Shown one piece after another: positions 27,832 through 36,940 of a stretch of 64,000 bases of DNA (position 1 is the stretch's first letter; the number at the start of each line of letters is the position of its first letter). Location: positions 2,125,482 to 2,189,481 of the forward strand of contig NZ_CP127390.1 in NCBI RefSeq assembly GCF_030286045.1, in the 5' to 3' direction. The notes beneath the pieces were generated by a model. The model searched no databases, was not told the origin of the DNA, and was given only the letters and a program-made list of their open reading frames with translations. This stretch comes from Propionimicrobium sp. PCR01-08-3 (GTDB lineage Bacteria > Actinomycetota > Actinomycetes > Propionibacteriales > Propionibacteriaceae). Made by a program: the position numbers and the translations under genes.

Positions 27832-29652
27832 TCACCTGTGAGGCAGCGCCTTCTCGAAGGCCCGATAGAGCTCAGTGTTGAGTGCACGCAACTTTTCGGC
27901 GTCCGGTTTGAGAACCTTGCGGTCGTAGCTCAAGAGGCCGTTTGTTTCGATTTCGACATCGCTCACCTGCGTGTAGACGCATCCTCGCAGTCCGTGTTTG
28001 GCCAGTGGAATGAGTTGATCGCGATAGAGCTTGGCCAGCGCCTTACTGAGCTGTTCTGAGTTGTCGAAGAAGCGATAGCCGAAGCGCCCGGCCCCTTCCC
28101 ATAGGTGGCCTTCGAGGCTCAGAGAGTAGCCGCCGAATTCTGACAAGAGCAGCGGCCGACGATCTCTTCGTGGTGGACGCTTCAGTTTGAGCACATATCG
28201 GTGGCGGCTGCGAAAGTCACCACCGCGCTGATCGAACCAGCCCGACGCCGAATCGATCAACCTGGTGTCGTCCAGTTTGCGGACCATTCTTTCCAAGCGC
28301 AGGGTGTGATATTGCCCCCAACCTTCGTTGAAGATCACCCACATTGCGACACTCGGATGCCCGCGCAACACGTTGATCATGCCGGCGATGTCCGCCTCGA
28401 ACTCGTCCCGGTTTTGTTGAGATCCACGGCCGGCGGCGATGAGTCCTCGCCGGCTCCGGTCCCGGGTTTGCAGGTCGAGCGCCATCACTGCGCGGGACCG
28501 GGGAATGCCGACCCGGGGGCGTCCACCGTTGACCACGTCTTGAATCACCAGCATGCCGAGCCGGTCGGCATGGTGATAGAACCGGCGCGACTCGACCTTG
28601 ACGTGCTTGCGCACGCCGTTGAATCCGAGGTCTTTCATCTGCTGCAGATCGAAGATCAGGGCCTCGTCGCAAGGTGCCGTCATTCCGCTCTCCGGCCAAT
28701 ACCCCTGGTCGAGCGGGGCGTTCAACAGCAGCGGCTCACCGTTGAGCAATATCACCGGCCGATCCATTCGGCGCTGCCCCTTGACCCTGCCGAGCGTGAC
28801 CGTGCGCAGCCCCGCCCAGGACGTGACCTTGTCGTCCGTGTTGCTGACCTCGACCCGATAGAGATAGGGATCGTCCGGCGTCCACGGGCGCAGATACGGC
28901 AGCGCGACTTCGATCGGCCGGCCTGATCTGCCATGCGCGATCGTCTGTGTGCCGTCGGGAGATTCCACGGCGACCTCGAGACGGCATGGTTCCTCGGTGT
29001 GTACGAGGACGCTGAAACCACCGAGTTCGGCATAGCTGGTGGTGTTGACCGAGGTGATGGCGTTGGCCGGAAGTGGTTCGGCCCAGACCGTCTGCCAGAT
29101 GCCGCTGGTCGGCGTATACCAGATCTCTTTCGGTGTCGAAAGCGCTTGTTTTCCGTACTGTTGGCCGCCCGCCGGTCCGGGATCGCGGACGCCGACCACG
29201 ACTTCGACAGGTTCCGAAGTCGCCGGAAGCTCGACACTGAACGGCAGATATCCCCCGCGATGCTCGCCTACAAGCACGCCGTTTGCCCACACGGCGGCTC
29301 GGTAGTCGACTGCTTCGAAGTTCAGGGCGATCCGGCGCGACGTCCATGCTTCATCGAATTCGATGACGCGCCGGTAGAAAAGCGTCTCGCTGGGCAGCAG
29401 TTCTCGAGTGACTCCCGAGGCGACCGTCTCCAGCGCGAAAGGTACTCGGATTCGTCCGTCGTAGCTTTCCGGCGGGCGTTCGTGAAGCAACTGCGCCACC
29501 GATGAAGGACGAATGGCGTATTCCCAGGTGCCGTTGAGACAACACCATTCGCTGCGTTCCAGTTGTGGACGCGGGTAATTCGCCAGCGGGCACTCCGCGT
29601 CCAACGCCTCGTCGGCCCAGGGCGTGCGCAGCTCGGTGGCGACCGGTTTCAC
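27832..29652 (-). CDS. Glycoside hydrolase family 2 protein
   Basis: A 606-residue intracellular GH2 enzyme. The N-terminal jelly-roll domain holds the LNGTWEYAI block and FEAVDYRAAVWANGVLVGEHRGGYLPF. An immunoglobulin-like domain (about 200-290) and a TIM barrel follow, with the acid/base Glu in WVIFNEGWGQ and the nucleophile Glu in LLLSEFGGYS. The set fits beta-galactosidases, beta-glucuronidases and relatives. The NxKG motif that marks true beta-glucuronidases is not visible. The nearby mannonate dehydratase suggests a uronic-acid-linked role, but that is context only. It lacks a signal peptide. Confidence 0.87.
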   Translation of the reverse strand: MKPVATELRTPWADEALDAECPLANYPRPQLERSEWCCLNGTWEYAIRPSSVAQLLHERPPESYDGRIRVPFALETVASGVTRELLPSETLFYRRVIEFDEAWTSRRIALNFEAVDYRAAVWANGVLVGEHRGGYLPFSVELPATSEPVEVVVGVRDPGPAGGQQYGKQALSTPKEIWYTPTSGIWQTVWAEPLPANAITSVNTTSYAELGGFSVLVHTEEPCRLEVAVESPDGTQTIAHGRSGRPIEVALPYLRPWTPDDPYLYRVEVSNTDDKVTSWAGLRTVTLGRVKGQRRMDRPVILLNGEPLLLNAPLDQGYWPESGMTAPCDEALIFDLQQMKDLGFNGVRKHVKVESRRFYHHADRLGMLVIQDVVNGGRPRVGIPRSRAVMALDLQTRDRSRRGLIAAGRGSQQNRDEFEADIAGMINVLRGHPSVAMWVIFNEGWGQYHTLRLERMVRKLDDTRLIDSASGWFDQRGGDFRSRHRYVLKLKRPPRRDRRPLLLSEFGGYSLSLEGHLWEGAGRFGYRFFDNSEQLSKALAKLYRDQLIPLAKHGLRGCVYTQVSDVEIETNGLLSYDRKVLKPDAEKLRALNTELYRAFEKALPHR

Positions 29653-29863
29653 TGCACGACTCCGACGACCAAGGTCATACTCATTGGGGAAGACTATCGT
29701 ACCGGACTTTGTTTCCGGTCATGATTAATGGGTTTTCTCCCGCGAGGTCCGCCCTTATCGAGAGAACCGTGGATACTTCAAGTCCTCTGTTGCGCACGCG
29801 GCATCCGCTGGTCGCCGCATCGTACCCGCTGCCTCCGTTGCGTTGTCCGTCTCCGGGCCCGGC

Positions 29864-30583
29864 CTATCTCGGTTCGAGGGTGGTGACGAGCCGGCGTACC
29901 GGACGAAGCTGCAGCGAATCGAATATCTCGGGATTCTGATCGCGAACTTTCGCCAGATCGATCAGAATCTCTCGTAGATGCTGGCGCAACACGGTCACAG
30001 CCTGCCCGAGCTCGCCCGATTCCACTCCGTCAATGACGCCCTGATGCTGCTCGATGAGGTGCTCAATCGGATGAATCACCAGACCGAACTGGCGCGCGCG
30101 GTCGAGATGACCTTTTTCGGCGGCAACGACGGGCCAGGCCGACTCATGATCGGTCAATTTGAGCAACTCAAGATGAAAAGCCTCGTCCAATTGGAAGAAC
30201 TCGGCAAGATCTCCCCCGTCGGCAGCCACCCGATGCTGAGCCGCCAAGTTCTCGTGTAAAGCATCCAGATGAGCAGTCGATTCATCGGTCTGGACGAACC
30301 CTGCGAGCGCGGTGCACTCGATCGCCTCTCGAATGAACTGGGCCAAACTGACCCGATCGATATCGACGTGCGAAACGAAGGTACCCATCTGTGGGAATAC
30401 CTGGACGAAGCCCTCTTCCCTCAGCTTCAGCAAGCTTTCCCGCACCGGAGTCCTGGAGACTCCGAGTTCACCGGCCAGGTCCTTCTCGGAAATGGCCGCC
30501 TTGGGCGGATATTGCAGGGTCACGATCCTGCGGCGCAGCTCGTCGTAGACTCGCTGCCTGGTCGTCCCCCTCGCTTCACCCAT
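29864..30583 (-). CDS. GntR-family (FadR/FCD) transcriptional regulator
   Basis: A 239-residue regulator. The winged helix-turn-helix spans about residues 8-72 with ISEKDLAGELGVSRTPVRES and GFVQVFPQMGTFVS. A helical FCD effector domain follows, with conserved metal-binding Asp and His residues around DEAFHLELL and HPIEHLIEQHQGVIDG. FCD regulators of this kind often sense sugar acids such as glucuronate or gluconate. It is divergent from the TRAP binding protein gene with 228 bases between, and is the obvious candidate to control it. Confidence 0.9.
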   Translation of the reverse strand: MGEARGTTRQRVYDELRRRIVTLQYPPKAAISEKDLAGELGVSRTPVRESLLKLREEGFVQVFPQMGTFVSHVDIDRVSLAQFIREAIECTALAGFVQTDESTAHLDALHENLAAQHRVAADGGDLAEFFQLDEAFHLELLKLTDHESAWPVVAAEKGHLDRARQFGLVIHPIEHLIEQHQGVIDGVESGELGQAVTVLRQHLREILIDLAKVRDQNPEIFDSLQLRPVRRLVTTLEPR

Positions 30584-30661
30584 GCGACCAGCTTAACGGC
30601 TCGCACTTGACGCCGATTTGATCCGATTTGCGGCGAACCAAGCTGATGACATAACTGACAT

Positions 30662-30673
30662 ACTAGTGCTAGC
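30662..30673. promoter_or_regulatory. Possible GntR operator upstream of dctP
   Basis: ACTAGTGCTAGC is two adjoining six-base palindromes in the divergent region between the regulator and dctP, preceded by two TGACATA copies (near 30646 and 30656). Its place fits an operator. The short length makes this a weak call. Confidence 0.3.
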
Positions 30674-30811
30674 ATCTTGCTATCCGATGGATCATTGAGG
30701 CGCTTTCTCACCTGTCGGCAAGAGCCTCAAGAAACACGAACATCAAGCAGATCAGAAATGATCTTCGGCCGTCGAACGTCCGCAATTAGCACCAAGGAAG
30801 GCGCTGCACCA

Positions 30812-31852
30812 ATGAAAAAGACACGACTGCTCACAGTCTCCGTCGCAGGATTACTCACGATCGGTCTCGCTGCCTGTGGCGGCGGATCGGGCGAGGGTGA
30901 CGGCGGCTCCACAGAGCAAACCGTCCTCAAACTCGCCGTGAGCCAGCCCGAAGAGCATCCGCAATACCAGGCGGGTCTTGAGTTGGCCGAGCGCCTCGAA
31001 GAGGCCACCGACGGCCGGTACACCGTACAGGTCTTCGGAAACGAAACGTTGGGAACCAGTTCGGAGGTCGTCCAGAACCTCTCGGATGGCACCGTCGATT
31101 TCGCCTGGATCGGCGGCGCCAATGTCGAGGGACTCAATGAGGACTTCGTCGTCTACAACTTGCCCTACGTATTCGACTCCCGGGAAGCCCAGATGGCAAT
31201 CCTGAACGACACCGAACTCAATGCCGATCTGTTTAGCTCGCTCGAAGACAGCAAGCAGATCAGTGTTCTCGGCGGCGCCAACGCAGGACAGCGCAGTATC
31301 TACAATACAAAGCATCCGATTAAGACTCCGGACGACCTCAAAGGTCTCAAGCTTCGCGTTCAGCAGTCAGATTCGCAGGTACGCATGCTGGAGCTTCTCG
31401 GAGGAATCCCCTCACCCATGAGCTACGGCGAGGTCTATTCCGCTTTGCAAACCGGCGTGCTGGATGGTGCCGAGAACAATGAGCCTTCGTTCAATGCCAT
31501 GAAGCACGATGAGGTCGCCAAGTACTACTCGTACACTCGCCACCTGATGATTCCCGACTTCTTGCTGATGAGCACTCAGACTCTTGACAAGATGGACGAG
31601 GCCGATCGCGCAGCACTGTTGGAGATCGCTCCCGAAATTTGCCAGAAGGCCAGCGAGGACTTCATTCCGTATGAAGATGAGTCGATCGAACGCAGCAAGG
31701 CACTGGGCGCCGAATTCAATGACGATGTCGACACCGAGGCATTCAAGGCTTTGGTGGCCCCCATGGTTGAGGAATACATGAGCACCAACGATTTCCGCTC
31801 ATCGTTTTACGAAGCCACCAAGAAGGCAAATGAGGAAAACCCCGCGAAGTAG
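30812..31852 (+). CDS. dctP: TRAP transporter substrate-binding lipoprotein
   Basis: A 346-residue extracytoplasmic solute-binding protein of the DctP family. A basic N-terminus and hydrophobic stretch end in the lipobox LAAC with Cys22, followed by a GGGSGEGDGG linker, so it is membrane-anchored. The mature part shows TVDFAWIGGANVEG and KLRVQQSDSQVRMLELLG; the Arg in the latter binds the carboxylate of the ligand in this family. The ATG at 30812 has AAGGAAGG upstream, and an earlier start is rejected because it would bury the signal peptide. No dctQ or dctM membrane genes are in the window, so partners must be elsewhere. A sugar acid is the likely ligand. Confidence 0.88.
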   Translation: MKKTRLLTVSVAGLLTIGLAACGGGSGEGDGGSTEQTVLKLAVSQPEEHPQYQAGLELAERLEEATDGRYTVQVFGNETLGTSSEVVQNLSDGTVDFAWIGGANVEGLNEDFVVYNLPYVFDSREAQMAILNDTELNADLFSSLEDSKQISVLGGANAGQRSIYNTKHPIKTPDDLKGLKLRVQQSDSQVRMLELLGGIPSPMSYGEVYSALQTGVLDGAENNEPSFNAMKHDEVAKYYSYTRHLMIPDFLLMSTQTLDKMDEADRAALLEIAPEICQKASEDFIPYEDESIERSKALGAEFNDDVDTEAFKALVAPMVEEYMSTNDFRSSFYEATKKANEENPAK

Positions 31853-31865
31853 TTAACTGCGACGA

Positions 31866-31900
31866 GAGGTGGGAGCCGACGAAATGTTGGCTCCCACCTC
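31866..31900 (+). terminator. 12-base-pair hairpin between dctP and uxuA
   Basis: GAGGTGGGAGCC (31866-31877) and its exact complement (31889-31900) enclose an 11-base loop, 13 bases after the dctP stop and 36 bases before the uxuA start. No U-run follows. It may act as a 3' stabiliser or partial terminator that keeps the abundant binding protein above the downstream enzyme. Confidence 0.55.
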
Positions 31901-31936
31901 GGAGTTGTGCTCGGATATGGAAGGAAGATAGGCACA

Positions 31937-33007
31937 GTGAAGTTTGGAATGCGTTGGTTCGGCGCACAGGATGACCCGATCCCCCTCGAATACATCCGGC
32001 AGGTGCCCAACGTTTCCCACGTTGTCGGCGCACTATTCGATGTCCCGGTCGGCGGAGTGTGGCCGATGGACGAGATCACTGTGCTGCGCGATCAGATCGA
32101 GGCCGCGGGACTGAAGTTCGAAGTGGTCGAGAGCGTCAATATTCATGACGACATCAAGATCGGCGGCCGGGGGCGCGACCAGGCGATCGAGAACTACATC
32201 GCCACGATCAAGAACCTGTCGTCCGTGGGCGTGAAGGTGATCTGCTACAACTTCATGCCGGTCTTCGACTGGGTGCGCACCGAATTGCGTCATCCGTTGC
32301 CCGACGGCTCCTTCACGATGGCCTACGAGGACGCGCTCGTGCAGGGCACCGCGCAAGAGACCATGGATCGGATGAATGCCAACAACCTCGGCGGCCACAA
32401 ACTGCCGGGCTGGGAGCCGGAACGGCTATCGCATCTGCAGGATTTACTGGAAGCCTATGCCCCGCTGAGTTCGGACGACCTCGCGGAGAACTTCAAGTAC
32501 TTCATCCAGGCGATCATGCCGGCCTGCGAGAAATACGACGTCAAGATGGCTATGCATCCGGACGATCCACCGAAAGCGCTGTTCGGCCTGCCCCGTATCG
32601 CCAAGAATGCGGACGATCTACGTCGTATCGAATCGTTCCACGATTCGCCCTACAACGGGTTCACCTTCTGCACCGGGTCGATCGGCGAAAACCCGGTCAA
32701 CGATGTGCCCGCTTTGATCCGCGAATTTGCCGGACGCGACAAGGTTCCATTTGCGCAAATCCGCAATATCAAATTCACCTCCGATGTCGACTTCCACGAA
32801 TCCGCCCACCCGAGCGCGTACGGCTCGCTCGACATGTACGAGATCATGAAGGCGTTCTTTGATTCCGGCTTCGACGGATATGCCCGTCCCGATCATGGAC
32901 GCGACATCTGGGGTGAGCAGGGACGCCCGGGCTACGGCCTGTATGACCGGGCCCTGGGGATCGCCTACCTGAGCGGCCTGTGGGAGGCCATCACCAAGCA
33001 GAATTAG
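31937..33007 (+). CDS. uxuA: Mannonate dehydratase
   Basis: A 356-residue cytosolic enzyme of the xylose-isomerase-like TIM barrel fold. It dehydrates D-mannonate to 2-keto-3-deoxygluconate in glucuronate breakdown. Family blocks seen are MRWFGAQDDPIPLEYIRQVP, VESVNIHDDIKIG, CYNFMPVFDW, MAMHPDDPPKALFGLPRI, FCTGSIGENPVNDVP and DGYARPDHGRDIWGE, with the expected His, Cys and Asp metal ligands. The start is GTG 31937, giving KFGMRWFG, with an AAGGAAG about a dozen bases upstream. It overlaps the end of convergent pyrB by four bases. UxuB and UxaC are not in the window. Confidence 0.94.
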   Translation: MKFGMRWFGAQDDPIPLEYIRQVPNVSHVVGALFDVPVGGVWPMDEITVLRDQIEAAGLKFEVVESVNIHDDIKIGGRGRDQAIENYIATIKNLSSVGVKVICYNFMPVFDWVRTELRHPLPDGSFTMAYEDALVQGTAQETMDRMNANNLGGHKLPGWEPERLSHLQDLLEAYAPLSSDDLAENFKYFIQAIMPACEKYDVKMAMHPDDPPKALFGLPRIAKNADDLRRIESFHDSPYNGFTFCTGSIGENPVNDVPALIREFAGRDKVPFAQIRNIKFTSDVDFHESAHPSAYGSLDMYEIMKAFFDSGFDGYARPDHGRDIWGEQGRPGYGLYDRALGIAYLSGLWEAITKQN

Positions 33008-34047
33008 TTCCAGCGAAGCGTCGCATCCCAGGGGCGTTGTTTGATGGTCGCCTTCACCGAGTCGGCCGAGCAGCCGAGTGCGGTGAGGAAGATTGCCATC
33101 CTGATCAGCACACCGTTGTCGGTCTGGTGGAAGATCGAAAGCCCCGGCAGGTCGTCCACGTCGCTGGACAAGTCGAACGAATCCATCCTGGAGTCCCTGG
33201 GCAACGGATGCATGATGATGATGTCGGTCGCTTCAGCCTCGGTGAGGATCTGCTTGTTCAGCAGGTTTCCGGAGATATTCGCCGTAGCCAGCACCTCTTC
33301 GGTCATGCGCTCGCGCTGCACCCGAGTGGCATAGACCACATCGGCGCCGGTCACCGCTTCGGGCACCGATTCGCAGTCGATGACCCGGTGGCCGCGCTCT
33401 CGCGCATATTTCTCGACCTCGACCGGCAACTCCAGGCTGGGCGGACTGAACACCTTGAACGTGATGGAGTCGGCCAGCGACAACAGCTTCATCAGTGAGT
33501 GCACGGTGCGTCCATATTTCAGGTCGCCGACGATGGCGATCGTGCAGCCATCCACCGGCTTGCCGCGCGAGCGCAGTTCGGATTCGAGAGTGTAGAAGTC
33601 GAGAAGGGCCTGGCTGGGGTGTTCGCCCGCGCCGTCGCCGGCGTTGATCACCGGGACGACCGACGCTGCCGCGAACTCGGCGACCGACCCCTCATCGGGA
33701 TGGCGCACGACCAGGGCGTCCGAGTAACCGGAAACCACCCGTGAGGTGTCGGCGATCGACTCCCCCTTGGCCATGGACGAGAAGGTGAATCCCGTAGTGG
33801 TCGTGACCTCGCCACCCAACCGCAGGAAAGCCGACTCGAAGCTCAACCGGGTACGGGTGCTCGGCTCGAAAAACAGGCTGCCGAGAATGGCGCCGTCGAG
33901 CACGGTGCACACGGCACGGCGCTCGGCGATCGGACGCACCAGATCGGCCAGATCAAAAAGATGTTGTAGCGAGGCCCGGTCGAACTGCTGGACGCTCAGC
34001 AAATGGCGTCCGGCGCCGAATGGAGGAAGCTCATCGGAGGGATTCAA
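33004..34047 (-). CDS. pyrB: Aspartate carbamoyltransferase catalytic chain
   Basis: A 347-residue transcarbamoylase for the first committed step of pyrimidine synthesis. The carbamoyl-phosphate site FEPSTRTRLSFESAF, GDGAGEHPSQALLDFYTL and IIMHPLPRDS are diagnostic; the EHPSQALLD form points to aspartate rather than ornithine. It is 30 to 40 residues longer than most PyrB, with extra residues at both ends. The start appears to be TTG 34047, with AAGGAG eight bases upstream. It stands apart from other pyr genes (pyrG is 16 kb away) and no regulatory pyrI follows. Confidence 0.88.
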   Translation of the reverse strand: MNPSDELPPFGAGRHLLSVQQFDRASLQHLFDLADLVRPIAERRAVCTVLDGAILGSLFFEPSTRTRLSFESAFLRLGGEVTTTTGFTFSSMAKGESIADTSRVVSGYSDALVVRHPDEGSVAEFAAASVVPVINAGDGAGEHPSQALLDFYTLESELRSRGKPVDGCTIAIVGDLKYGRTVHSLMKLLSLADSITFKVFSPPSLELPVEVEKYARERGHRVIDCESVPEAVTGADVVYATRVQRERMTEEVLATANISGNLLNKQILTEAEATDIIIMHPLPRDSRMDSFDLSSDVDDLPGLSIFHQTDNGVLIRMAIFLTALGCSADSVKATIKQRPWDATLRWN

Positions 34048-34256
34048 GGGTTCACTCCTTCATCGAAATACCGAACGCAACTTATCACGGGCGTACCCGT
34101 GGCCCGGGCCAATTCTCGCCACCCAACCCGCCTCGGGCAAGGCCCAGAAACTATGCCTCTGCCGACATTGACCAGTTCAGCGACGAACGATTCAAACCCG
34201 GCGACCAGTAGCTCCAAACCAGCGCCGTAGGTCCAGAAGAAGCGAGCGCGCAGTCG

Positions 34257-35942
34257 CTAGCTCTGTGCCTGGCGCAGCAGGTCGCGGGCATGCGCGAGAC
34301 CCGACTTGCTGTCGTCCAGGCCGCCCATCATGCGAGCGAGTTCGGCCTCGCGATCTTGTGAGGTGACCAGACTCAGATCGCTGGTGGTGACTTCGCCGTC
34401 ACTCGACTTCGATACGACCCAGTGTGCGGACGCAAAGGCCGCCACCTGGGCTAGATGGGTCACGCAGATCACCTGCGAGTATTCGGCCAGCCTGGCCAGC
34501 CGGCGCCCGACCTCGATAGCGACTGTTCCGCCGATCCCCGCGTCCACCTCGTCGAAGACGAAAACATGGCCCGGATCGTCGGCGGCCAGCACGACTTCCA
34601 ACCCCAGCCGGACGCGCGACAGCTCACCACCCGAGGCAACCTTGGCCAGCGGACCGGGTTCGGCACCCGGGTTCGCAGCGAAAAGCAGCTGCACGTGCTC
34701 CATGCCGTGCGGCCCCGGCCGGCCCAACGGTTGCAACTCGAAACGCAGTCTGGCATGGGGCATCGCGAGCGCGGCCAACTCCTCCTGCACCGCGGATGCC
34801 AAGCGGCTCGCCGCCTGTTCGCGCCTCTCGGTTATCTGACCGCCGAGATCCAGCAACCGGGCGTCCAATTCGGCCAAAAGTGAATCGAGCTCGCTGACCC
34901 GCTGATCACCCTGGCCCAGCCCGCTCAGTCGCGTCGCGGCCTGTTGTGCCCAGTCAAGAACGTCGTCGATCGTCGAGCCATACTTGCGGGTCAGCCCGGC
35001 AAGAGCCGCGCGTCTGGAGGTCAGCGTCTCTAGCCGAAGCGGGTCGGCGTCCAAATCAGCCAGGTAGGATGCAACGTCGGCCGCCAGTTCGTTGACCTGA
35101 CCGGCCAGGGCGCGCGCAGTCGTCGCCAGGTCGGAGGCCTGCTCGTCGAGCCGAGCGATATCGGCGAGCTCATTGCGGGCGACACCCACCAGCCCGACCG
35201 CACCCGGATCATCCAAGTCACCCTCATCAGACCCGGATAGAGCGTGGCTCGCGCGCACCGCCAACATCCGCAGATCGTCGACAGCCTGCAACCGGGAGGC
35301 TTCGGCCGCCAACTCGGCGTCCTCACCAGGATGCGGATCGACGCCCGATATCTCGTCGAGCCCGAATTGCAGCAGGTCGGCTTCCCTGGCGCGCTCCTGA
35401 GCATGATGGACGAGGTCGTCGCGCTCGGCCCGTAGCTCGTCTCGCTGGCGATAGGCCTGCCGATACTGGTCGAGCACACGAGACAGTTCGGGCCCACCCG
35501 CGTGATCGAGCACCTCGCGCTGCCGATCGGGATTACCGAGCCGGATCTGCTCGGACTGACCATGGATCGTCGCCAACTCACCGGTAACCTCGGCGAGCCT
35601 CGAGATCGGGGTCTGCACACCACCGACAAATGCTCGGGACCGGCCCTGCTTGCTCACCTGACGGGCCACCAGCAGTTCGTCCGCCTCGGTTTCGGCACCG
35701 AGTTCATCCAGGATCTTGGCGACCTGGTCCACGTCGTTGAACCGGCCCTCGACCAGCGTCCGGCCGGATCCCCGCCGAATCACCGAGGAGTCGGCGCGTT
35801 CCCCCAGCAGCAGTCCCAGCGAGCTGACGAGCATGGTCTTGCCTGCGCCGGTCTCACCGGTGATCGCGGTCATGCCCGCACTCGGCTCGATGGTCGCGTC
35901 CGCGATCACGCCGAGGTTCGAGATGCGCAGTTCGGTGAGCAT
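34257..35942 (-). CDS. recN: DNA repair ATPase RecN
   Basis: A 561-residue SMC-like ATPase for double-strand break repair. The N-terminal half-ATPase has MLTELRISNLGVIADA and Walker A TGETGAGKT. A central antiparallel coiled coil spans about 190-390. The C-terminal half has the ABC signature VASGGELSRVRLGLEV and Walker B FVFDEVDAGIGG. Its ATG shares one base with the nadK stop (TGATG). The upstream open frame is nadK in another phase, so the start is firm. Confidence 0.95.
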   Translation of the reverse strand: MLTELRISNLGVIADATIEPSAGMTAITGETGAGKTMLVSSLGLLLGERADSSVIRRGSGRTLVEGRFNDVDQVAKILDELGAETEADELLVARQVSKQGRSRAFVGGVQTPISRLAEVTGELATIHGQSEQIRLGNPDRQREVLDHAGGPELSRVLDQYRQAYRQRDELRAERDDLVHHAQERAREADLLQFGLDEISGVDPHPGEDAELAAEASRLQAVDDLRMLAVRASHALSGSDEGDLDDPGAVGLVGVARNELADIARLDEQASDLATTARALAGQVNELAADVASYLADLDADPLRLETLTSRRAALAGLTRKYGSTIDDVLDWAQQAATRLSGLGQGDQRVSELDSLLAELDARLLDLGGQITERREQAASRLASAVQEELAALAMPHARLRFELQPLGRPGPHGMEHVQLLFAANPGAEPGPLAKVASGGELSRVRLGLEVVLAADDPGHVFVFDEVDAGIGGTVAIEVGRRLARLAEYSQVICVTHLAQVAAFASAHWVVSKSSDGEVTTSDLSLVTSQDREAELARMMGGLDDSKSGLAHARDLLRQAQS

Positions 35943-36862
35943 CAGGGTCGCCTGTTTCGGAATCCATCGATGTTGAGCTCGAACTTCTTCACCAGACGTG
36001 ACGTGAATGGCTGTTCCTGCAATCGGGCCACCCGCAGCGGATGGGTGCCGCGTTGAACGTGGATCCGCGTCCCAGGTGCGATGTCGAACGACCTGCGTCC
36101 ATCGCACCAGACCACACCCGGGGTCGGGCTCGTCTCCGACAAAGTCAGGTCGACAACGGAGTTCGGATCCAGCACGAGCGGACGCGCAAACAGTGCGTGC
36201 GCCGCCATCGGCACCACCTGAAAGGCCTGCACATCGGGCCAGATGACCGGCCCGCCGACAGAAAAGGCATAGGCGGTCGAGCCCGTGGGGGTCGAGACCA
36301 GCATGCCGTCACAATTCCAGCGGGAGACCGGAAGATGATCGATCTCGACCAGTACGTCCAGCATCTTCTCGCGGGCCGCTTTCTCCAACGACACCTCGTT
36401 CACCGCGAAAGACGACCAGGTCCTTGCGCCGTTCGTATCCAGCACATGCACGTCAAGGGTCAGCCGGCGTTCAACGCTGTAGTTGCGCTGCACAACCTGC
36501 TCGACGAGTTTGTGCACATCGTGCGATTCGAGTTCGGCAAGAAACCCGACGTGCCCCAAATTGACTCCGAGCAGCGGAACGCCGCGCGGCACGACACCCT
36601 CGGCAGCGCGCAAGATCGTCCCGTCGCCGCCGAAGACAACCATCAGTTCGACGCGTTCGGGATCTGTCAGGCTGCTGTGCCCGATTTCGACGCCCGGCAC
36701 ACGCTCTCGTAATTCGGCGATCCTATCCCCGAATCCGACACAGACGATGCCGGTATCGGCCAGCCCTTGCACGAACTTCTCAGCAACATCAATCGCCTCC
36801 GGACGCGCCGGATGCAACAGAATGCCCACGCGCCGCTGGTCAGAATGAATGCTGTTCGTCAC
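35942..36862 (-). CDS. nadK: NAD kinase
   Basis: A 306-residue kinase that makes NADP+ from NAD+. GGDGT in VVFGGDGTILRAAEGV is the phosphate loop, followed by LGVNLGHVGFLAE and the substrate motif VSTPTGSTAYAFSVGGP. It starts at GTG 36862. In actinobacteria tlyA-nadK-recN is a standard order, found here as well. The distance to tlyA is 78 bases. Confidence 0.95.
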   Translation of the reverse strand: MTNSIHSDQRRVGILLHPARPEAIDVAEKFVQGLADTGIVCVGFGDRIAELRERVPGVEIGHSSLTDPERVELMVVFGGDGTILRAAEGVVPRGVPLLGVNLGHVGFLAELESHDVHKLVEQVVQRNYSVERRLTLDVHVLDTNGARTWSSFAVNEVSLEKAAREKMLDVLVEIDHLPVSRWNCDGMLVSTPTGSTAYAFSVGGPVIWPDVQAFQVVPMAAHALFARPLVLDPNSVVDLTLSETSPTPGVVWCDGRRSFDIAPGTRIHVQRGTHPLRVARLQEQPFTSRLVKKFELNIDGFRNRRP

Positions 36863-36940
36863 GTCCGTAGCCTACCGGCCCCGGAAATACGATGTGGATG
36901 TGCCATGCATGCATCCTTTCCAGCTCGTCGAGGCATCTTC

